The translations under genes and the position numbers were made by a program. The notes below the pieces were generated by a model. It ran no database searches. It was not told the origin of the DNA and worked only from the letters and a program-made list of their open reading frames with translations. Source: Papaver somniferum (taxonomy: Eukaryota; Streptophyta; Magnoliopsida; Ranunculales; Papaveraceae). Taken from it: a DNA stretch of 64,000 nt. The DNA is taken from assembly GCF_003573695.1 (NCBI RefSeq), contig NC_039364.1, positions 231,300,784-231,364,783 on the forward strand, read 5' to 3'. The stretch's first letter is position 1, and each line of letters starts with the position of its first letter. Shown here one piece after another: positions 32,943 to 43,174 of the stretch.

Positions 32943-34230
32943 CCATGCCGTACTTTTGTGCAATAATTTTCTTCCATAAAGGATTCTCTTTTAAACCGAA
33001 TTTCCACAACCACTTCATTAGCAAGGCAATATTCATCAGATGCAGTTGTTGGATGCCTAATCCTCCTTTCTCTTTAGGCTTTATGAGACGTTGCCACTTA
33101 ACGAGGTGATATTTCTTGTCTCCATCACCATCATCCCATAAGAAGTTAAGGATTATTGTTTCAAGCTTACAAATGACATTCATGGGAGCTTCAAAGATTG
33201 AGAAATGATAAAAGGGAAGGGATGAAAGTACATAATTTATCATGGTTAGTTTACCTCATTTAGATAGATCTATAGCTTTCCATGTTGATATGCGAGATTT
33301 CATCAGTTCTTCTAGTTTGTTCCACTTAAGATTGGATCTATAATTGTCCCCAAGAGGCAAACCAAGATAAGAAGTAGGAAAAGATTGCACTTTTCACCCC
33401 AAAGAAACAACATAAGAATTGATGTTATGGACTTCCCCAACTGGCATAAGCGACGTGTTGTGGAAATTCACCTTAAGGCCTAAAATTATTTCAAACCAGT
33501 TCAAGATATTGCGCAGATTGGAAATGCATTGCTGATCATTTTGGAGGAAAACAAGGGTATCATCGGCGAACTGGAGATGAGTTATTTTAGCTCCACCTTA
33601 AACAATCTCGAAACCTTTGATCCAACCAAATTGCGTTGTCTTTTCAAAAAGTAAATTTAGAGCTTCTGCAATGATCAAGAATAAGAATGGAGAAAACGGG
33701 TCTCCCTGACGAAGACCTTTCGAGCTTTTAAAATAACCATTGGAGGAACCATCGATGAGCACAGCAAAATTCGCATTAGAGATAGCTGCTTTTATCCATC
33801 ATCTCCATTTAACTCCAAAGCCCATTCTCTTCAACACATAGTCCAAAAAAGACCAAGCTACATTGTCATAAGCTTTTTTAAAATTGATTTTTATGGAGAA
33901 TACCTGCTTGTTGAAACCTTTGAGAGGAATTGATGCATCCATTCGCAATGATTGCTCCATCCACTATTTGTTGACCTTCTAGATAAGCTGATTGTTGATG
34001 ACTTATAATTATAGGAAGAACCTTTTTGAGTCTGGTGGCAATGACCTTTGATATAATCTTGTTTATGCGGCTCATTAAGCTAATTGGGCGAAAATCAGTC
34101 ATGAACTCTAAGTCTTGCACTTTCGGAATGAGAACAAGAAAAGTTGACTTGAGTCTCCAATCTATCGAGTTGTTGTAGTAGAACTCATCCATAACCAGGA
34201 GAATGTCATGCTGATACTTTATGACCTTCT
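32943..34230 (-). pseudogene. LINE reverse transcriptase, broken
   Basis: Minus strand. Best-preserved frames are 34192-33878 (STFLVLIPKV, DFRPISLMSRINKIISKVIA, HQQSAYLEGQQIVDG) and 33243-32914 (SLPFYHFSIFEAP, FLWDDGDGDKKYHLVKW, GGLGIQQLHLMNIALLMKWL). Between them a continuous but stop-containing frame gives KAYDNVAWSFLD, GLRQGDPFSPFLF and FADD at 33559-33570, the catalytic box of L1-type RT. At least three in-frame stops are present. It is 5' truncated near 34230, and its 3' continuation is at 27447-28622 beyond the inserted solo LTR. Confidence 0.9.
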
Positions 34231-34353
34231 AGAAATTACTGCTAGGGTTCGTTTTTGTTTTATCGATCTCAATTTGTCTGATTAAGGTTTGTTTCCATGG
34301 TGTTACTTTGTGAATTTCTGAGGGTTTACAATGTTTTTGGGGTATCTCAATTT
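34231..34353. other. Host sequence between LINE and copia element
   Basis: TAGGGTTCGTTTTTG and T-rich sequence typical of plant 5' UTRs or introns. It continues beyond the copia element at 38004 once that insertion and one AATTT copy are removed, so it probably belongs to the decayed gene region to the right. Confidence 0.4.
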
Positions 34354-36741
34354 TGTTGGAATATTTTCAACACCGCTTACCAAAGGGGGGTCCTGGGGGG
34401 CATCGCCCCCAGGCTGTGGTCGACACAATTAGAGCACAAAATTAAGATTTTACGTTCTGATCGTGGTGGTGAATACTTTCCTACTGAATTTAATTCCTTT
34501 TTTCAAGAGCATGGTTTAGTTCATCAACGTACTGCACCTTACACACCTCAACAAAATGGTATGGCTGAAAGGAAAAATAGAACTTTGATTGATATGGTTA
34601 ATTGCATGCTTATAAGTTCTGGTTTGCCTAATTCTTTGTGGGGTGAAGCTATGTTGTCTGCATGTTATATTTTGAATAGAATTCCTTTGAAAAAGAAGAG
34701 TGTTTCTCCTTATGAGTTGTGGTTTAAGAGGAAACCAAACTTGAGAAGACTTAAAGTCTGGGGTTGTTTAGCATATGTTCGAAAGCCTGATCCCAAAAGA
34801 CCAAAGTTGGGAAACAGGGCTTATAAATGTGCTTTTGTGGGATACTCACTTAATAGTATCACCTACAGATTTATAAACCTTGACACTTTTGAGATTATAG
34901 AATCTGTAGATGTGGAATTCTTTGAGAACTTAAATAGGAACAGTTCTCAAATGCAACCCATGGAGAATCCATTGTTACCTGATCTAGAACCTATGGAGAT
35001 TGATAACAATGATGAAAATCCCTCTCCTACTCATGACAATGATATTTCAGTGCCTACTGAAGATATCGAACCTAGAAGGAGTAAGAGAGGAAGGATTGAG
35101 AAAAAGCCTGATCCAAACTTTATTTATTACCTTGTAGAGGCAAATAAGAATAGAATTCTTAGTGTTAACCAGTATGTTATGCATACTGATGATGACCCTA
35201 AAACTTATGCTGAAGCCATGAGTTCTAGAGATGCAAATTTCTGGAAAGAAGCCATCAATGATGAAAAGCATTCGCTTTTGACTAACGGGACTTGGGTATT
35301 AGTAAATTTACCTCCTGGTGCTAAAGCAATAGGAAGTAAATGGATATTCAAGAGAAAGTTGAGAGCTGATGGTGAAGTTGATAAGTTTAAGGCAAGGCTA
35401 GTTGCCAAGGGTTATAAACAAAGACATGGTATTGATTACTTTGATACATATGCTCCTGTTGCCCGCATCTCATCCATTCGTTGCTTGATTGCACTTGCTT
35501 CTATTCATAAGTTGGTTGTGCATCAAATGGATGTCAAAACTGCTTTTCTAAATGGGGATTTAGAAGAAGAGATATATATGGAACAACCTGAAGGTTTCAT
35601 ATCACCAGGCCAAGAGAAGAAAGTTTGCAAGTTAGTGAAATCTCTCTATGGTTTGAAGCAAGCCCCTATGCAATGGCATGAGAAGTTTGATAAAGTAGTT
35701 TTGTCATATGGTTTTGTGGTGAATGATGCGGACAAATGTATCTATAGTAAGCATGATAGTTCTGGTTGTGTGATTCTCTGTTTGTATGTTGATGATATGT
35801 TAATCTTTGGGTCTGACATATCTGTTGTGGAAGAAACAAAGAAGTTTCTTAGTTCTAACTTTGATATGAAGGATTTAGGAGAGGCTGATGTAATCTTGGG
35901 AATTAAGATCCTAAGAAAGGGAGATGAGTTGGTTTTAACTCAATCTCATTATATTGAGAAATTTCTCAAGAAATATGGTCACTTTGATGACAATCCAGCA
36001 CCTACTCCTTTAGACCATACTATCAAGTTAATGAAGAACACCGGCCGTACTCATGCTCAACTTGAGTATTCTAGTGTTATTGGGAGTCTTATGTACGCTA
36101 TGCATTGCACAAGACCGGACATAGCCCAAGCCGTGGGAATATTATGTCGTTTCTCAAGTAATCCAGGATATGAACACTGGAAAGCAGTTTCAAGAGTTAT
36201 GGCTTACTTGAAAGGAACAATAAATTTTGGTTTGCATTACCAAGGCTATCCCGCTGCACTAGAGGGGTACAGCGATGCTAACTGGAACAATGTAGAATCA
36301 AATTCCAAGTCAACTTCTGGATGGATTTTTACATTAGGGGGTGCTGCTGTGTCTTGGAGTTCCAAGAAGCAGACTTGTATTTCTGATTCAACAATGTTGT
36401 CAGAATTGATAGCTTTAACTGATGCATGTAAGGAGGCAGATTGGCTTAGAAACCTACTTATGGAGATTCCTTTTTGGAAGAAGCCAACTCCGGCGGTCTT
36501 GATTAATTGTGATAATCAAGCTACAATCTATAATGTCTCTAATAAGACTTATAATGGAAAGTCTAGACATGCAAGTCTTAGACACTACATGGTTAGGCAA
36601 CTACTCAAGAGGGGAGTAGTTACGGTTAACTTTATTGAATCAAAGAGGAATTTGGCAGACCCATTTACGAAAAGTCTACCAAGTTCAGTGGTTTCAATAA
36701 AAAGGAAAGAAATGGGACTAAGGTCTGTGAAGGAAGTTTGA
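34297..36741 (+). CDS. Ty1/copia polyprotein: partial integrase, RT, RNase H
   Basis: An open frame of 814 codons. The first 45 codons are host DNA and LTR stub read by chance; homology starts at about residue 46. Integrase: the second catalytic Asp in LRSDRGGEY (D55) and the Glu in QQNGMAERKNRT (E91), 35 residues apart, as in DD35E; the first Asp and the HHCC zinc finger are deleted. The GKAKRP-type linker is followed by reverse transcriptase with WIFKRKLRADGE, RLVAKGYKQ, YAPVARISSIR, QMDVKTAFLNGDLEEEIYM, SLYGLKQAP and the catalytic YVDD (35785-35796, about residue 497). RNase H follows: GYSDANWN, STSGWIFTLGGAAVSW, SKKQTCISDSTMLSE, ending in NLADPFTKSLP. The long open RT-RNase H frame suggests a fairly young copy, but it cannot move alone. 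Confidence 0.93.
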   Translation: MVLLCEFLRVYNVFGVSQFCWNIFNTAYQRGVLGGIAPRLWSTQLEHKIKILRSDRGGEYFPTEFNSFFQEHGLVHQRTAPYTPQQNGMAERKNRTLIDMVNCMLISSGLPNSLWGEAMLSACYILNRIPLKKKSVSPYELWFKRKPNLRRLKVWGCLAYVRKPDPKRPKLGNRAYKCAFVGYSLNSITYRFINLDTFEIIESVDVEFFENLNRNSSQMQPMENPLLPDLEPMEIDNNDENPSPTHDNDISVPTEDIEPRRSKRGRIEKKPDPNFIYYLVEANKNRILSVNQYVMHTDDDPKTYAEAMSSRDANFWKEAINDEKHSLLTNGTWVLVNLPPGAKAIGSKWIFKRKLRADGEVDKFKARLVAKGYKQRHGIDYFDTYAPVARISSIRCLIALASIHKLVVHQMDVKTAFLNGDLEEEIYMEQPEGFISPGQEKKVCKLVKSLYGLKQAPMQWHEKFDKVVLSYGFVVNDADKCIYSKHDSSGCVILCLYVDDMLIFGSDISVVEETKKFLSSNFDMKDLGEADVILGIKILRKGDELVLTQSHYIEKFLKKYGHFDDNPAPTPLDHTIKLMKNTGRTHAQLEYSSVIGSLMYAMHCTRPDIAQAVGILCRFSSNPGYEHWKAVSRVMAYLKGTINFGLHYQGYPAALEGYSDANWNNVESNSKSTSGWIFTLGGAAVSWSSKKQTCISDSTMLSELIALTDACKEADWLRNLLMEIPFWKKPTPAVLINCDNQATIYNVSNKTYNGKSRHASLRHYMVRQLLKRGVVTVNFIESKRNLADPFTKSLPSSVVSIKRKEMGLRSVKEV
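34354..34424 (+). repeat. 5' LTR stub of the copia element
   Basis: 71 bases identical by eye to the start of the 3' LTR (37372-37442), then a sudden switch to integrase-coding sequence after GTGGTCGAC. Confidence 0.92.
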
Positions 36742-37371
36742 TCTCCCATAGCAGAAACCCAACCTATGTTTTGAAAAGGATAAACAAGGTTCAATGTGGT
36801 ACCAACAAGTTATGGATGTGGATTATGGAGCACTAATATAAAAACTTCCCATTTCTTATTAGTGCTGGTTTCTGCAAGAAAATAGGATGGATGTAAATCC
36901 TTAATGAGTCTATGATTAGTAAAAGGTGTATCGCAGAAACACCTTCGAGACTTACCTATATGAGTATGGAAATAAGGCCGGTTCCTAAGAGAAGAAGACC
37001 GTTCTCTAAAGAAGACTCATGAACAAGGATATAAGCACATGGCCATTAACGTGCTTGGCTACAGAACACATGATTTTATGAAATCAATATGTGTGGAGAC
37101 TCCGGTTTTATCATAAGGGGTACTTGGTTCAAGACTGGTTTCACCATAGAACCTCGATAAGGCTTTGAGTTTCTTACACTAAGTGAAGGTTCAAATCCAA
37201 AAGATACCTATCATTTATGTGTTGATTTCAACGATGATGCTTAGTCTCAATTGTGCTTGAACTACGTTGGCTTGATCCCACTCGGGTACGTAGGCAGTCA
37301 CTTCGGTGATGCAGTCACTCTGATTTAAAAGTTTTAACTTTGTTTTATGGTTTTTGAAAATAGGGGGAGAA
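36742..37371 (+). other. Copia 3' untranslated region with polypurine tract
   Basis: About 630 non-coding bases ending in AAAATAGGGGGAGAA (37357-37371) directly before the 3' LTR, the canonical PPT placement and spelling. Confidence 0.85.
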
Positions 37372-38003
37372 TGTTGGAATATTTTCAACACCGCTTACCA
37401 AAGGGGGGTCCTGGGGGGCATCGCCCCCAGGCTGTGGTCGACCTGACAGGTCAGGTCGTGGGGGTCCAGGGGAGACCGCCCCTGGTGGGGGTTTCAAGGG
37501 GGCAACGCCCCCGGAAGAATTTTTTGAACTAACGGTTTTATTTGGCCGATAAAAGCCTGTTCGAAAATTTCGAATCCAAAAGACACCATTGATGTCTGTT
37601 GATGAAGGAACCCGACGTTTCGTGAATAGAAACCTGTTGGCGAATAAAAACCTATTCCCAACAGGTGCAAAACCCTTTATAAATAGCTTCTCCCAGTTTC
37701 GTTTAAACATATAAGAAAAATCAATCTGTTTTCTCTGTTTCAAAAAGCATCATCAGAAATCAGAAATCTCTTTGTGTGTTCTTGATTGAATCAAGGGGTA
37801 CAAACCTTGAATTCAGTTTTCGTTGCAGGGCTTTCATTGTATCCTGAAGGCAATATTTCGCATACCTGTTGTAATCGCCAATTGTTATTGGGAGGGTAGA
37901 AATATTTGTCTAAAAGAAATTTATACAAGCCTTGAAAGTTTTGGAGTGCAACACTTTCTTCTCTGATTCATTCATCCTTTGTGAAACCCAATTTTTTCCA
38001 ACA
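37372..38003 (+). repeat. 3' LTR of the copia element (632 bp)
   Basis: TGTTGGAATATT...TTTTTTCCAACA. TATAAATA at 37678-37685. It contains consecutive hairpins at 37410-37431, 37440-37457, 37466-37485 and 37498-37512. Followed by the AATTT duplication. Confidence 0.92.
37678..37685 (+). promoter_or_regulatory. TATA box of the copia LTR
   Basis: TATAAATA after ACAGGTGCAAAACCCTT, about 325 bases before the LTR end. Inferred promoter. Confidence 0.6.
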
Positions 38004-38579
38004 AATTTTTATTACCTTTCTCTATTGTACATGATCTTTTGTTATGTTATCTTATTATGGGAACATTTGAGAGGTTCGAGAGTTTTAATTTAGATTCTAA
38101 TTTTGAATTGTGATAAGGAGCCTAAGTTTCAGTTTCATTTTCAAATTGTAATGATTTAGGTTGTGATGCTGTCTTCAGTTTGTTATCATTTCTGTATAGC
38201 TATACAAGGTTTAAATTGAAATTTCTCAATATTTCCTCAGTTAAGATTCTTTTTTGTGGCAATCTACTAATCTCTAGACTTTGATATTCACAACCCATGG
38301 ATACCATACTAACAAATTGTCTATATGACCTATCTACGTTTATTATTAGAGGACAGTTAGTTGAGTGTATCCTTCGAGAAGTACTTGATGTACATGCTTT
38401 TCTATTTCTTTTCCTGAATGTTTTTGTTTCTTCATTGCGATGTTGATGTTGCTGTGCTCTTTTCTTTTCTTTTTTTGCCTAAATTAGTGGGTGTAGGTGT
38501 CAGGATATTTTTTTTTTTCCGTGAAGGTATGTGATACTCCACAACTGTGCCAGGCTATCCCGACAAATATGAGGATTGC
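38004..38579. other. Non-coding, intron-like host sequence
   Basis: T-rich sequence without a supported gene, ending in a run of T before the glutaredoxin fragment. It resembles a 5' intron. Confidence 0.35.
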
Positions 38580-38852
38580 AGACTAAGCAACAAGGCTGCG
38601 GAATCCAATATTTCTTTGAAGGATATCGTTGAACGTACTTGACTGTCATCATTTTCCCCCATTGACGGACCTGTAACTCTACTTGAGGGAGAGCTTGTTT
38701 ATGTAGTTCCTCGCTCATTGGTTAAGTTTATGAATATGGTCAAATAGGATATCATGGAAAATTCTTTTATGATTTACATGAAAGGAGTTCCTGAGCAACC
38801 TCGGTGTGGATTCAGCTTCCTGTCTGTAAGAGTACTTGTGGATTGGAATCAA
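38580..38852 (+). pseudogene. Monothiol (CGFS) glutaredoxin fragment, GRXS15-like
   Basis: In one frame: NKAAESNISLKDIVE at 38589-38633, a T-to-G-rich gap with stops (38636-38746), then MENSFMIYMKGVPEQPRCGFSFLSVRVL from 38756. MIYMKGVP plus CGFS (38805-38816) and SVRVL are the signature of plant monothiol glutaredoxins, closest in spelling to the mitochondrial GRXS15 group, which bind an iron-sulfur cluster with glutathione. The gap starts with a GTACTT donor-like word and ends with AAATAG, and the second piece ends at CAA|GTACGT (38852/38853), so these look like two exons with intron borders. The expected following exons (NILED, WPTFPQ, GGSDI) are not found. The splice phase of the first junction is damaged, hence a pseudogene or gene fragment. 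No mitochondrial presequence is visible. Confidence 0.7.
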
Positions 38853-39734
38853 GTACGTTGTTCATCCTTCATTGCATTGAAAATCATTCACGACTTAATG
38901 GGACACATTGGGTATTTATGTCTGTATAAGTTTTGTAGGACATCCCATGAGATGTCCCTCTCCCTCAGCCACTTTATGTTGCTGTTAGTTATAGAACTTG
39001 GCACTAAATGTAATTATTCGGTGTTTTCTACGATGGTTTTTCTTTACAGATGTTCATTTAAGTGCTAGAAATGTATTGGAATACCATGAGCTGAATAATG
39101 CTGTAAAAACTTTTAGGTAGAAAATTTTATGTTTCTTTGTCAAACCCTAGTGTTAAACATAGATACTGCTTGTATCTTAGATATTTAGAATATTGCCACC
39201 AATTGCATGTGTTACTAATCCTATGTTATTTAACATGTTGCTATTGGCCATAATTTCCTCAAATATATATGAAAGGTGGATTTGTCAGAGGGTCAGAAAG
39301 GTACTCATAAGGATTCACCATGGAACATATTAATAGGCATTTACCTCAGCACTCCCAAAACTGATAAGTTTTCAGAAGATGGCGAGAATGGCGAACTAAG
39401 GTTCGGATTGTCCTCTATGCAAGGTGGCGTGCTAGCTTGTATGATGCTCATGCAGCCCTGATCTGGGCAATTCGACATCCTTCTTTGGGGTATATGATGA
39501 TCATAGAGGTAGGTAGTGGTGTTTTTGTCTTTTAATTTATTTATTTTCGTTGATAGTCTATATATATACATGTGAAATCTCTAACTCAAGTAGGAAATTT
39601 TTTTACTTGCCTATCTGTTCAAACATTGATGTACACGTTATGGACCAAATAAATATTGAGACGGATTGCGATTGAGAGACTGTTCTCTTGGTCTCTCTCG
39701 TTAGTTGTCATGACCAAAGTTATTCTTTTTTGTT
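38853..39734. other. Unassigned sequence after the glutaredoxin fragment
   Basis: No recognised domain. At 39420-39510 a short open stretch reads [20 protein letters not shown] in one frame; it has a codon-like look but I cannot name a family. Otherwise intron-like T-rich DNA. Confidence 0.3.
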
Positions 39735-40044
39735 CCTCGCTCCGTTACTTTATAATAGGCCAGTTTCTATAAATAAATATTTCAAAGAAATAGGCCAGTT
39801 TCTTAATTGGGAAAGTCAAATGTTATTTTTTGGGACCATTTTTCTTTTAACTTCTTTTGATGACAAGTGTTATGTGAACCATGCATTTCACTTATTTCTT
39901 TGGCTGACAAGTGTCATGGGAACCATTTCACTTCACTTTTTTTATCGACAAGTGTCTAAAGGACCACTTTCAATAATTAGTTCTCTTAATTTCCTTAATT
40001 TTTTCAAAAAAAAAAACTGGTCTATTAAAAAGTAACGGAGGGAG
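39735..40044. mobile_element. Stowaway-like MITE, degenerate left end
   Basis: The right end reads AAAAAGTAACGGAGGGAG followed by TA at 40045-40046. The left end CCTCGCTCCGTTACTTT is its inverted partner, with one or two changes, and inverted similarity continues inwards (AATAGGCCAGTTT versus AACTGGTCTATT). The CTCCCTCCGT-type end and TA site are typical of Tc1/mariner-related Stowaway MITEs. About 310 bp, no coding. Confidence 0.75.
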
Positions 40045-40883
40045 TACTTTCTTTTCTCGGATGTTCACAAGTTCCTTACTGTTGGTTGACCATCTATGAA
40101 TGTGCTTTGTGATCATAAATTATTGTTCGGTTATTTTGTGCATCTGAATTTTAAATTTCTGGAATTCTTGCATCCTAACCACCCGAGTATTCGCATGTCA
40201 GATGCTTAGAAAATTCCATTTGCTCTGTCCATTGTTGTGATTGAGAATTTGAGAAGTACCTGTGTACCAATCAACTACTAACTTAAAAACGAAGCGGGTA
40301 TATGCAATCAAAATAAAGAGTATTTTTTTTATCCCAAAGGAGGAACTAAAAACCACAAAAATTTGTCAACTGATAGTCCAGATTCTAAAGTAGGTAGTCT
40401 ATTTGGTAGTCAGCATCTCTCTGTTGGGTTTCTAATTAGCTAATCATACATCTTAAAGTTACAGTTCTCTGCGAGAGCTGATGGATTGTCCGTGTTCCCA
40501 TTTTGTTTTTTTGTTAATTCGTGGAAGACTTGCACATAGTCCCTTATAGATTGGATGTTTGAACTGTGCATCAGGAAAGGGCTTCCTTTTATTATTATTT
40601 ACGACTAATTTTTATAAGCTTTATCATTATTACTTTTAATTCAGTTTACTAGTAATTTTTTTATTGGCCAGTGAATTGAAAAATGAAACCTAGAAGCAAT
40701 GACTATAGCCTTGTTCGGAACTTTATACAGTGGGCATATGAATACGGATTATGTGCTTGTTTGGTTTACTATTAATATTGATCTATTTGAAAGTTATATA
40801 GTCTTGGACCTCCTAACTCCGATATACAGTATTTAGTTTTTTACTTTTTTGTAGGGTTTTTTTGATTCGTAGTTTTGTCAGAA
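40045..40883. other. Non-coding stretch before the P0 relic
   Basis: No gene recognised. AT-rich; ends in TTTTTTGTAG|GG, which resembles a 3' splice site about 30 bases before the P0 start codon. Confidence 0.35.
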
Positions 40884-41587
40884 ATGACACCAAAACCATC
40901 AAATACAGATAAGAAGATTGTTTACGATAAGAAGCTTCGTCAACTTCTTGATGATTATCCTCAGATTTTGGTAATCGCCGCTGATAATGTTGGAGCCAAA
41001 CAGTTACAAGGTATCCGTAAAGGTCTACGTGGTGATTCTGTTGTATTAATAGGAAAGAACACTATGATGAAACGATATGTTAAACTGAAAAGGCTAGAAA
41101 TCAGGCTTTCTTTAACTCATTCCTCTCCTTGTTGGAAATGTTGGATTGACCTTTGCTAAGGGAGATTTGAAGGAACTCAGTGTGGAAGTGGCTAAGTACA
41201 AGGTTGGAGCTCCTGCTTGTGTTGGGCTTGTTGCCCCAGTTGAGGCTGCTTTGCTTTGTAAGTTGGGTATCAGGGGCATTTTTCTTATGGTCTTTAGGAA
41301 TGTCATAGAGTATATAAGCTAGTTATCCTTAGTGTCTAAGACAATGGTTCAGTTTGCTGCTGGTGTTTCCATGGTTACTTCCATTTCTCTGGCTATTGCA
41401 TACCCCATTCTTGCTGCTGCTCCTCACAAGAATCTTTTGGCTGTTGCTGTTGCCACAGTACTCATTCAAGGAATATTTGACGGTCAAGTTTGCTGCAGCT
41501 CCAGCTGCTGCTGCTGCCAAAGAGGAAGAGAAGAAGGATGAACCTGCTGAAGAGTCTGATGATATGGGTTTCAGCTTGTTTGATTAA
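40884..41587 (+). pseudogene. RPP0: 60S acidic ribosomal protein P0 pseudogene
   Basis: ATG at 40884 begins [18 protein letters not shown], then [39 protein letters not shown], the N-terminal rRNA-binding part of P0. The frame then shifts: [20 protein letters not shown] and [18 protein letters not shown] are found in another frame with stops before them. About 50 residues are missing between VAPV and [11 protein letters not shown]. The later parts ([40 protein letters not shown]) are again in shifted frames, ending with the P-protein tail [11 protein letters not shown] and TAA at 41585-41587. Full P0 is about 320 residues and nucleates the ribosomal stalk; this copy cannot make it. No introns interrupt the coding blocks, which favours a processed copy, but no poly(A) tail or TSD was found, and AATAAA occurs about 130 bases downstream. 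Confidence 0.88.
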
Positions 41588-42924
41588 TATGGGTTTTCTA
41601 ATTATTATTGTTTTTCTTAGGTTGTATGGATTTTCGATTTCTTAATTTGGTACTGTGTCTTTACCCGGTTTGAGGGAATGGAGTCTCTCGTTTCCGTTTC
41701 GTAAATTTGGTGTTGTAAATAAATGTTTTCACTTATCTTTGAATCAACTTCCGCTACCGCAGTTACATAATTCTGTAATATTCGTAATCTGAGTTTCGCC
41801 AAGGCTTAGACATAAACTCTAATACAAATGTGGTTAGCTAGTATTTTGATACTCGTTAGATTTTCAACTCACTAAAATCAATCTGACATTCCTAATTCCC
41901 AGTCTAGGATCGATGTCGTAGGGTGAATCTTGAGCACCGGGTTTGTGAAGACTGAATTAATAATATTCAAAAGCGATTTAAAAGAGAAGAAAAACCATAC
42001 TACATCCGTTTTTGAAAAAAAGAAAAAAACAAAGATACTATCAATTTTTCATTTTAACCATACTACTTTTATGTTATTGGGTTTAACTTGACTTGTAAAG
42101 GCAAGTGTCAACTCAGCTTCTTCGTATGGAAAATTGCTCCGTTCCGCAGAGACAGGAATACTGCCAAGTGATCAGAGACAGAAATAAACAAAGTAAACAC
42201 AAATTAAGAATCGGTGTAAGTAAAAGGTATGAAAGTGTTTTCACCATTTCCATCGATTCAAATTAGTGCAAGTAAAATGGCGAATTCGACGATACAATTC
42301 CTTACGAACTAGATCCTTATGTGAAAATCATTTAGTGGATCTAGTTCATAAAAAATGGTATTGTGGTTTTCACCATTTCCTATTTTTAGCTGAAAAGAAT
42401 AAATCTTGCTAGGCTTTACCGAAGAAATGATGGCAGACTACACAAAATAAAACAGAAGATGCTTAATCCAAAGGAAGAAGCTAAATAGCTAATCATACAA
42501 ACGTTATTGTTTAGAGAGGATAAGTCTATCATACCTAAATCAAGGATCAATGAATATCAAAATTTTAATTATAAAACAATATTCTACCAAAAATAAAGGA
42601 TTCTAAGTGGCTTAATCTTAGCCTTTCGGTATTAGATTTAAGATTATTTGAGATAAATGTTAATGCCGAACATAAATCATAACAAGATTTTTCTACCTTG
42701 TTAAAAGGGCGGTAAAAAAACAGAAACATCCCGGTGAAAAAGGAAGAAAATGCAATTAGGGTTCCGACTAAAGTGCTGACAACTAATTAGGGCCGGGCGG
42801 CCTGTCCTGTCCCAATTTGAAGTTTCTTTAGCAACCGAAGGACTATGTTTTTGATCCATTTTCTCTTCACATTTGGGATCCTTTCCAAGGCTTTCCTTTC
42901 TCTACAGCTGACTGAGCAGCAAGG
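41588..42924. other. Non-coding sequence
   Basis: No gene seen. It contains GAACTAGATCC (42306-42316) and its exact reverse complement (42337-42347), a hairpin with a 20-base loop, flanked by two GTGTTTTCACCATTTCC-like direct repeats (about 42236 and 42366). It could be a small repeat element, not identified. Confidence 0.35.
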
Positions 42925-43174
42925 TGGCTCGCTCTGATGCTGCAAGAGAGACATCAGCAAACACACCAGGAAAGAAAAACCTCAGAAGCTCGTGTCTCTT
43001 TAGAGCTGATCTTCCTGGTGTTAAAAAAAGAACAGGTGAAACAAGGAAGAGTTCTACGGATAAATGGAAAAGCAAGTAGAGAAAGTGAAGAGAAAAATGA
43101 CAAGTGGCATAGAGTTGAGCGTAGCAGCGGCAAGTTGTTGAGGAGATTTAGATTGCCTGAGATTACTGAAATGG
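42925..43174 (+). pseudogene. Class I small heat-shock protein fragment
   Basis: One frame reads [20 protein letters not shown] (compare the usual NTRIDWKET-EAHVFKADLPG), then shifts. The next frame gives [49 protein letters not shown]. These are the beta strands of the alpha-crystallin domain of plant class I sHSPs (17-18 kDa cytosolic chaperones). The N-terminal arm and the last part of the domain (ASMENGVLTVTVPK) are missing. The open frame 42937-43677 continues for about 165 more codons with sequence I cannot assign, so it looks like a chance fusion. A frameshift inside the domain and missing ends mark it as a pseudogene. Confidence 0.82.

Larger units (their letters stand above)
34354..38003 (+). 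mobile_element. Ty1/copia retrotransposon with deleted 5' part
   Basis: Both ends are TGTTGGAATATTTTC...TTCCAACA type. Flanked by AATTT at 34349-34353 and 38004-38008, a perfect TSD. Only the first 71 bases of the 5' LTR remain; then the sequence jumps into the integrase. The rest of the LTR, the PBS, gag, protease and the N-terminal integrase are missing. RT, RNase H, PPT and the 3' LTR are intact. Because the TSD survives, the deletion happened after insertion or during reverse transcription. Confidence 0.93.

Noticed and set aside
37345..37743. Minus-strand ORF of 132 codons across the copia LTR
   Set aside because: Pro/Gly-rich translation of the GC hairpins, antisense to the LTR.
40875..40883. 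Start of the P0 frame upstream of the ATG
   Set aside because: The upstream codon is TTG; plant P0 starts at ATG, which is at 40884.
42306..42347. GAACTAGATCC hairpin as a microRNA precursor
   Set aside because: Arms of only 11 bases with a 20-base loop are too short for a plant microRNA stem.
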